A model generated the notes under the pieces. The model was given only the letters and a program-made list of their open reading frames with translations. It ran no database searches and had not been told where the DNA came from. The position numbers and the translations under genes were made by a program. A stretch of 6,317 nt of DNA from Verrucomicrobiota bacterium (lineage in GTDB: Bacteria; Verrucomicrobiota; Verrucomicrobiia; Opitutales; UBA953). The stretch covers positions 1 through 6,317 of the forward strand of contig RFRI01000089.1 of NCBI GenBank assembly GCA_009924535.1, given 5' to 3'. Within the stretch, counting starts at the first letter, position 1. Each line of letters starts with the position of its first letter. Shown here piece after piece: positions 4,931 to 6,317 of the stretch.

Positions 4931-6271
4931 TTAGCTGCCTTCCTGACGGTCGACCTCGTCACGGCCCGCCATGCGAACGATACGCGGATGGAATTCGGCG
5001 AGGATGTCGACGAGATCGGACTGCGCGGCCATGACGGACCGGATGTCCTTATAGGCCCCTGGCGCCTCATCTATTCCGCCACCGAGTAATTCGACGCTTC
5101 CGGCCAGTAACTCCTGATCTCGTTGCGCTTCAGTTATGGATTTGAACGCATCACGACGCGACATGCGACGACCGGCGCCATGTGATGCTGAGCTCAACGA
5201 ATCGGCTCCCCCTTTGCCACGCACGAGGAATCCAGGCGTAGCCATCGATCCGGGAATGATGCCTAAGACCCCGGGCGCAGCTGGCGTTGCTCCTTTACGA
5301 TGAACATAGAGCTCCTTGCCTCCATGAGTCTCCTTCCAGGCGTAGTTGTGATGGTTACTGATCGCACGGACAGGGGTAAGCCCTGCCAAGCGAATAACCG
5401 TATCATGGATGACGTGATGGTTGGCTGCCGAATAATCCCCTGCCAATTCCATCGCATCCCAGTAGGCCTGACCTTCCTCGGTATCCATGTTAAGCCAGGC
5501 GAGTTCCTCATATTCCTTCGGTAGCTTGTTCATCTTGCCGGCCAGCTCTGTAAAGAAGTTAGCGACGCGGAAGCCCAGAGCACGAGATCCGGAATGACTG
5601 AGTAAAGCGAGCCAACGACCTGCGGGGATGCCGTCGGTCTGCTCAGTCAACACGAGTTCACCGAATTCGACGAAGTGATTACCTCCACCCGAACTTCCGA
5701 ACTGCTTCGCGGCCCACTCACGCGTACCCCTCGAACGGCAGAACTTTTCGATGCGCTTAAAACGCAAATCATCAAGTAGAGGATGCTCCGACAAAGGGGC
5801 TTCACTCAGGCTTCTCCCGAAGTAGGTGCCATTCAGCAGGGAGGTCTTGAGCCTTTCACGCAGGGCGGTGATACTGGAAGCCGATTCCGTGAAGACGGTG
5901 AGGTGCATGCGGCAACCAATGTCGACACCGACCGCGAAGGGCATGACCGCTCCTTCCGTGGCGGCGACGCCACCGATCGGCATACCAAAGCCGAGATGAG
6001 CATCGGGCATAAGCGCCCCAGAGACAACCGGTCCAAGGCTCATGACTTTGGCCATCTGATTGTGCGCGCTCTCCTCGATGCCTTCCGACCCGAAGACCTT
6101 GTAAGGCAAAGGTGTCTGCCGAGGTTCGACCACGCGGAGGCGAACGACCTCCTTACGGACATCGTCACGGATCTCATTGAGCTCGGCCCAGGGCTCAGCC
6201 TGCGGCTGTTCAGGCGATGATACCATCGCCGAGATAGCGTCCAGAAAGCCCAGCTCGGCCGCACTGCGCAT
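4931..6271 (-). CDS. rtcB: RtcB-family RNA-splicing ligase (3'-phosphate/5'-OH RNA ligase)
   Basis: RtcB joins RNA 3'-phosphate or 2',3'-cyclic phosphate ends to 5'-OH ends using GTP and Mn2+, in RNA repair or tRNA splicing. From ATG 6271 the protein has 446 residues, somewhat longer than E. coli RtcB (408). Family motifs are MPDAHLGFGMPIGG (88-101), VGVDIGCRM (114-122; Asp117 and Cys120 bind Mn), GGGNHFVEFG (195-204; Asn198, His199), LSHSGSR (224-230; His226), NHHNYAWKE (306-314; His308), HRKGATPA, GIIPGSMA (337-344), SHGAGRRMSR (363-372; His364 is the guanylated histidine) and AYKDI (406-410). All expected catalytic residues are therefore present. The frame stays open upstream to the window edge for 15 more codons with no standard start, and no good Shine-Dalgarno precedes 6271, so the true start may lie outside. 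GC is lower than in the left genes. No archease or rtcR is visible. Confidence 0.92.
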   Translation of the reverse strand: MRSAAELGFLDAISAMVSSPEQPQAEPWAELNEIRDDVRKEVVRLRVVEPRQTPLPYKVFGSEGIEESAHNQMAKVMSLGPVVSGALMPDAHLGFGMPIGGVAATEGAVMPFAVGVDIGCRMHLTVFTESASSITALRERLKTSLLNGTYFGRSLSEAPLSEHPLLDDLRFKRIEKFCRSRGTREWAAKQFGSSGGGNHFVEFGELVLTEQTDGIPAGRWLALLSHSGSRALGFRVANFFTELAGKMNKLPKEYEELAWLNMDTEEGQAYWDAMELAGDYSAANHHVIHDTVIRLAGLTPVRAISNHHNYAWKETHGGKELYVHRKGATPAAPGVLGIIPGSMATPGFLVRGKGGADSLSSASHGAGRRMSRRDAFKSITEAQRDQELLAGSVELLGGGIDEAPGAYKDIRSVMAAQSDLVDILAEFHPRIVRMAGRDEVDRQEGS

Positions 6272-6317
6272 GCGCAGGAGGCGGCCGGCCAGGCGCTCCT
6301 TGAGCAGGCTTTTGGCC

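Noticed and set aside
4898..5089. 63-codon plus-strand ORF at the rtcB 3' end
   Set aside because: It mostly lies antisense to the conserved RtcB C-terminus (AYKDI and AAQSDLVDI region) and has no family resemblance.
5783..6220. 145-codon plus-strand frame opposite rtcB
   Set aside because: It is antisense to the conserved N-terminal half of RtcB and has no recognisable features.
1..6317. CRISPR arrays, insertion sequences, tRNA genes, phage or defence islands
   Set aside because: No spaced direct repeats, transposase or integrase motifs, tRNA-like folds or defence-gene families were seen on either strand.

Overview
The window is high-GC bacterial chromosomal DNA with tightly packed housekeeping and accessory genes. 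No phage, transposon, CRISPR or RNA gene is visible. Codons in the left two thirds end overwhelmingly in C or G, and Shine-Dalgarno sequences are weak or absent. My best guess is Verrucomicrobiota, possibly Opitutae, mainly because the LysR-type regulator reads like regulators I associate with that group. This is recollection plus inference, not a database result.

Left block (1-3164, all plus strand): the 3' part of gcvT (aminomethyltransferase, T-protein), gcvH (lipoyl carrier, H-protein), a radical-SAM enzyme best called ThiH (2-iminoacetate synthase), and rsmE (16S rRNA m3U1498 methyltransferase). GcvT and GcvH work together in glycine cleavage. ThiH makes dehydroglycine from tyrosine for the thiamine thiazole. 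thiH and rsmE overlap by one base (TGATG), so they are probably co-translated. gcvP, thiG and thiS are not in the window.

Middle block (3166-4881): a LysR-type regulator on the minus strand ends one base after rsmE. It diverges from a plus-strand membrane desaturase of the CarF / TMEM189 (plasmanylethanolamine desaturase) / Kua / FAD4 family. The 132-bp gap between them holds a candidate promoter for each gene and several inverted repeats. One repeat, TGATA-N5-TATCA, overlaps the predicted lysR -35 box and lies about 54 bp upstream of the predicted desaturase transcription start. This is the usual layout of an autoregulated LysR gene controlling its divergent neighbour, and it is the most interesting part of the window.

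Right block (4931-6271, minus strand): an RtcB-type RNA ligase with all recognisable metal- and guanylate-binding residues. It converges on the desaturase across a 49-bp gap holding a perfect 6-bp inverted repeat. Its base composition is clearly lower in GC than the left block, which could reflect transfer. Its reading frame stays open to the window edge, so its true start is uncertain.

I found no convincing evidence of a wholly new multi-gene system. The LysR/desaturase pair, with its possible link to plasmalogen or related lipid desaturation, is the best candidate for follow-up.
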